A stretch of DNA of 64,000 bases, from the NCBI RefSeq assembly GCF_004005495.1, contig NZ_RZYA01000001.1:248001-312000 (forward strand), in the 5' to 3' direction. The first letter of the stretch is position 1; every line of letters begins with the position of its first letter. Positions 62,861 to 64,000 of the stretch are shown piece after piece. The notes beneath the pieces were generated by a model, which saw only the letters and a program-made list of their open reading frames with translations, was not told where the DNA came from and ran no database searches. Both the position numbers and the translations under genes were made by a program. Source of the stretch: Streptomyces antnestii. GTDB lineage: Bacteria > Actinomycetota > Actinomycetes > Streptomycetales > Streptomycetaceae.

Positions 62861-64000
62861 GGCGGTCGCCCGCCTTCACCTTCGCGCCCGTCCCCTGCGG
62901 CACCCCTTCCGGCAGCGCCGTGTCCACGACGAGCTCCCACTGCCGGCCGTGGTTGACGGGGACGACGAACTCCTTCGGTTCGGCCGAGGCGTTGAAGAGC
63001 AGCAGGAACGAGTCGTCGTAGATCCGTTCGCCCCGGGGGCCCGGCTCCGAGATCGCGTGCCCGTTCAGGAACACCGACATGGCCCGCGCCTGCGCGGCCC
63101 CCCAGTCGTCCCGCGTCATCTCCCGGCCCTCCGGGGTGAACCAGGCGATGTCGGACAGCTCGTCGTGGGTGCCCTCGACCGGCCGCCCGTGGAAGAAGCG
63201 GCGCCTGCGGAACACCGGGTGCTCGCGCCGCAGTCGCGCCATCGCGCGCGTGAAGGCCAGCAGGGGATCCGTCTCGCGGTCCTCGGGCCAGTGCACCCAG
63301 GCCAGTTCGCTGTCCTGGCAGTACGCGTTGTTGTTGCCGTGCTGGGTGCGCCCCAGCTCGTCCCCGTGGCTGAGCATCGGCACGCCCTGGGAGAGCATCA
63401 GGGTGGCGATGAAGTTCCGGGTCTGCCGGTCCCGCAGGCCGAGGATCCGCAGGTCGTCGCTGTCACCCTCCGCGCCGCAGTTCCACGACCGGTTGTGGCT
63501 CTCCCCGTCACGGTTGCCCTCACCGTTCGCCTCGTTGTGCTTCTCGTTGTACGAGACCAGGTCGCGCAGCGTGAAGCCGTCGTGGCACGTGACGAAGTTG
63601 ATCGAGGCGAGCGGGCGGCGACCGTCGTCCTGGTAGAGGTCGGACGAGCCGGTGAGGCGTCCCGCGAACTCGGCGAGGGTGCGCGGCTCGCCCCGCCACA
63701 GATCCCGGACGGTGTCCCGGTACTTGCCGTTCCACTCCGTCCACAGGGGCGGGAAGTTGCCCACCTGGTAGCCGCCCTCGCCGACGTCCCACGGCTCGGC
63801 GATCAGCTTCACCTGGGAGACCACCGGGTCCTGCTGCACGAGGTCGAAGAACGACGAAAGCCGGTCCACCTCGTGGAACTGCCGCGCGAGCGTGGCCGCC
63901 AGGTCGAAGCGGAACCCGTCGACGTGCATCTCGGTGACCCAGTACCGCAGCGAATCCATGATCATCTGGAGGACGTGCGGCGAGCGCATGAGCAGCGAGT
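62814..64000 (-). CDS. glgX: Glycogen debranching enzyme GlgX/TreX, 5' end beyond window
   Basis: About 395 codons to the window edge. GH13 isoamylase-type marks: VTEMHVDGFRFDLAATLARQ (catalytic Asp), LIAEPWDVGEGGYQVGNFPP (acid Glu), ASINFVTCHDGFTLRDLVSY and GVPMLSHGDELGRTQHGNNN; the C-terminal beta domain ends LLDRSLTVLQRPA. It removes alpha-1,6 branches, giving linear maltodextrin for TreY and TreZ. The N-terminal CBM48 half lies outside the window. Confidence 0.95.
   Translation of the reverse strand, partial: SLLMRSPHVLQMIMDSLRYWVTEMHVDGFRFDLAATLARQFHEVDRLSSFFDLVQQDPVVSQVKLIAEPWDVGEGGYQVGNFPPLWTEWNGKYRDTVRDLWRGEPRTLAEFAGRLTGSSDLYQDDGRRPLASINFVTCHDGFTLRDLVSYNEKHNEANGEGNRDGESHNRSWNCGAEGDSDDLRILGLRDRQTRNFIATLMLSQGVPMLSHGDELGRTQHGNNNAYCQDSELAWVHWPEDRETDPLLAFTRAMARLRREHPVFRRRRFFHGRPVEGTHDELSDIAWFTPEGREMTRDDWGAAQARAMSVFLNGHAISEPGPRGERIYDDSFLLLFNASAEPKEFVVPVNHGRQWELVVDTALPEGVPQGTGAKVKAGDRLMLLDRSLTVLQRPA

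Overview
The window reads as a stretch of a Streptomyces chromosome (or a very close actinomycete). It is uniformly GC-rich with strongly GC-biased third codon positions, it uses many GTG and TTG starts, and genes are often coupled by 4-base overlaps. It also carries geosmin synthase, a stand-alone murC, and the treZ/treY/glgX trehalose-glycogen genes. No rRNA, tRNA, CRISPR array, transposase, integrase, phage capsid or terminase gene was recognised.

Region 1 (1-1064) is the 5' part of a multinuclear iron oxidase-like (DUF692) gene, followed by a 671-base gene-free control region holding a perfect 16-bp palindrome. Region 2 (1736-31967) is a single-direction ~30 kb locus for a contractile injection system (CIS, phage-tail-like, eCIS type). 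It encodes sheath, tube, a zinc-ribbon baseplate chaperone-like protein, a linker protein, a Pvc16-like cap (DUF4255), an AAA+ ATPase, a small conserved protein, a 2222-aa DUF4157 effector-type protein with a HEAT-like putative immunity protein, the two parts of a LysM adaptor, a VgrG spike split into hub and tip genes, a PAAR tip, gp25, two gpJ/gp6-type baseplate proteins, a gpI-like protein with a possible beta-helix, a DUF6519 protein and a terminal cytoplasmic-type amidase. No holin or tail fibre gene was recognised. This fits the cytoplasmic Streptomyces CIS class already described in the literature. The least ordinary part is the C-terminal ~390 residues of the 2222-aa protein plus the next gene. 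They differ in codon use from everything around them and look like an exchangeable toxin/immunity cassette, with a tentative ADP-ribosyltransferase-like motif pair.

Region 3 (31995-42713) is ordinary chromosome: peptidyl-tRNA hydrolase-like protein, lipoprotein-like polysaccharide deacetylase, a substrate-binding protein without an export signal, PPK2, PhoX, ZapE, a RibD-like reductase, a Usp-like protein, MurC, MsrB and a zinc-finger protein. Two related MITE-like palindromic elements (32778-32945 and 38575-38882) lie here. Region 4 (42801-51186) holds a P450/hydrolase pair, a pentapeptide-repeat protein, geosmin synthase, a PDZ membrane protein, a metallophosphoesterase and an M24 peptidase.

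Region 5 (51190-64000) contains treZ, treY and glgX, which together debranch alpha-glucan and release trehalose. They are interleaved with a phosphotransferase, an acetyltransferase, an FHA protein, an M14 peptidase, a P450 and an MFS transporter. Convergent genes overlap at their 3' ends twice here (P450/treY and MFS/glgX), and there are several short tandem repeats.
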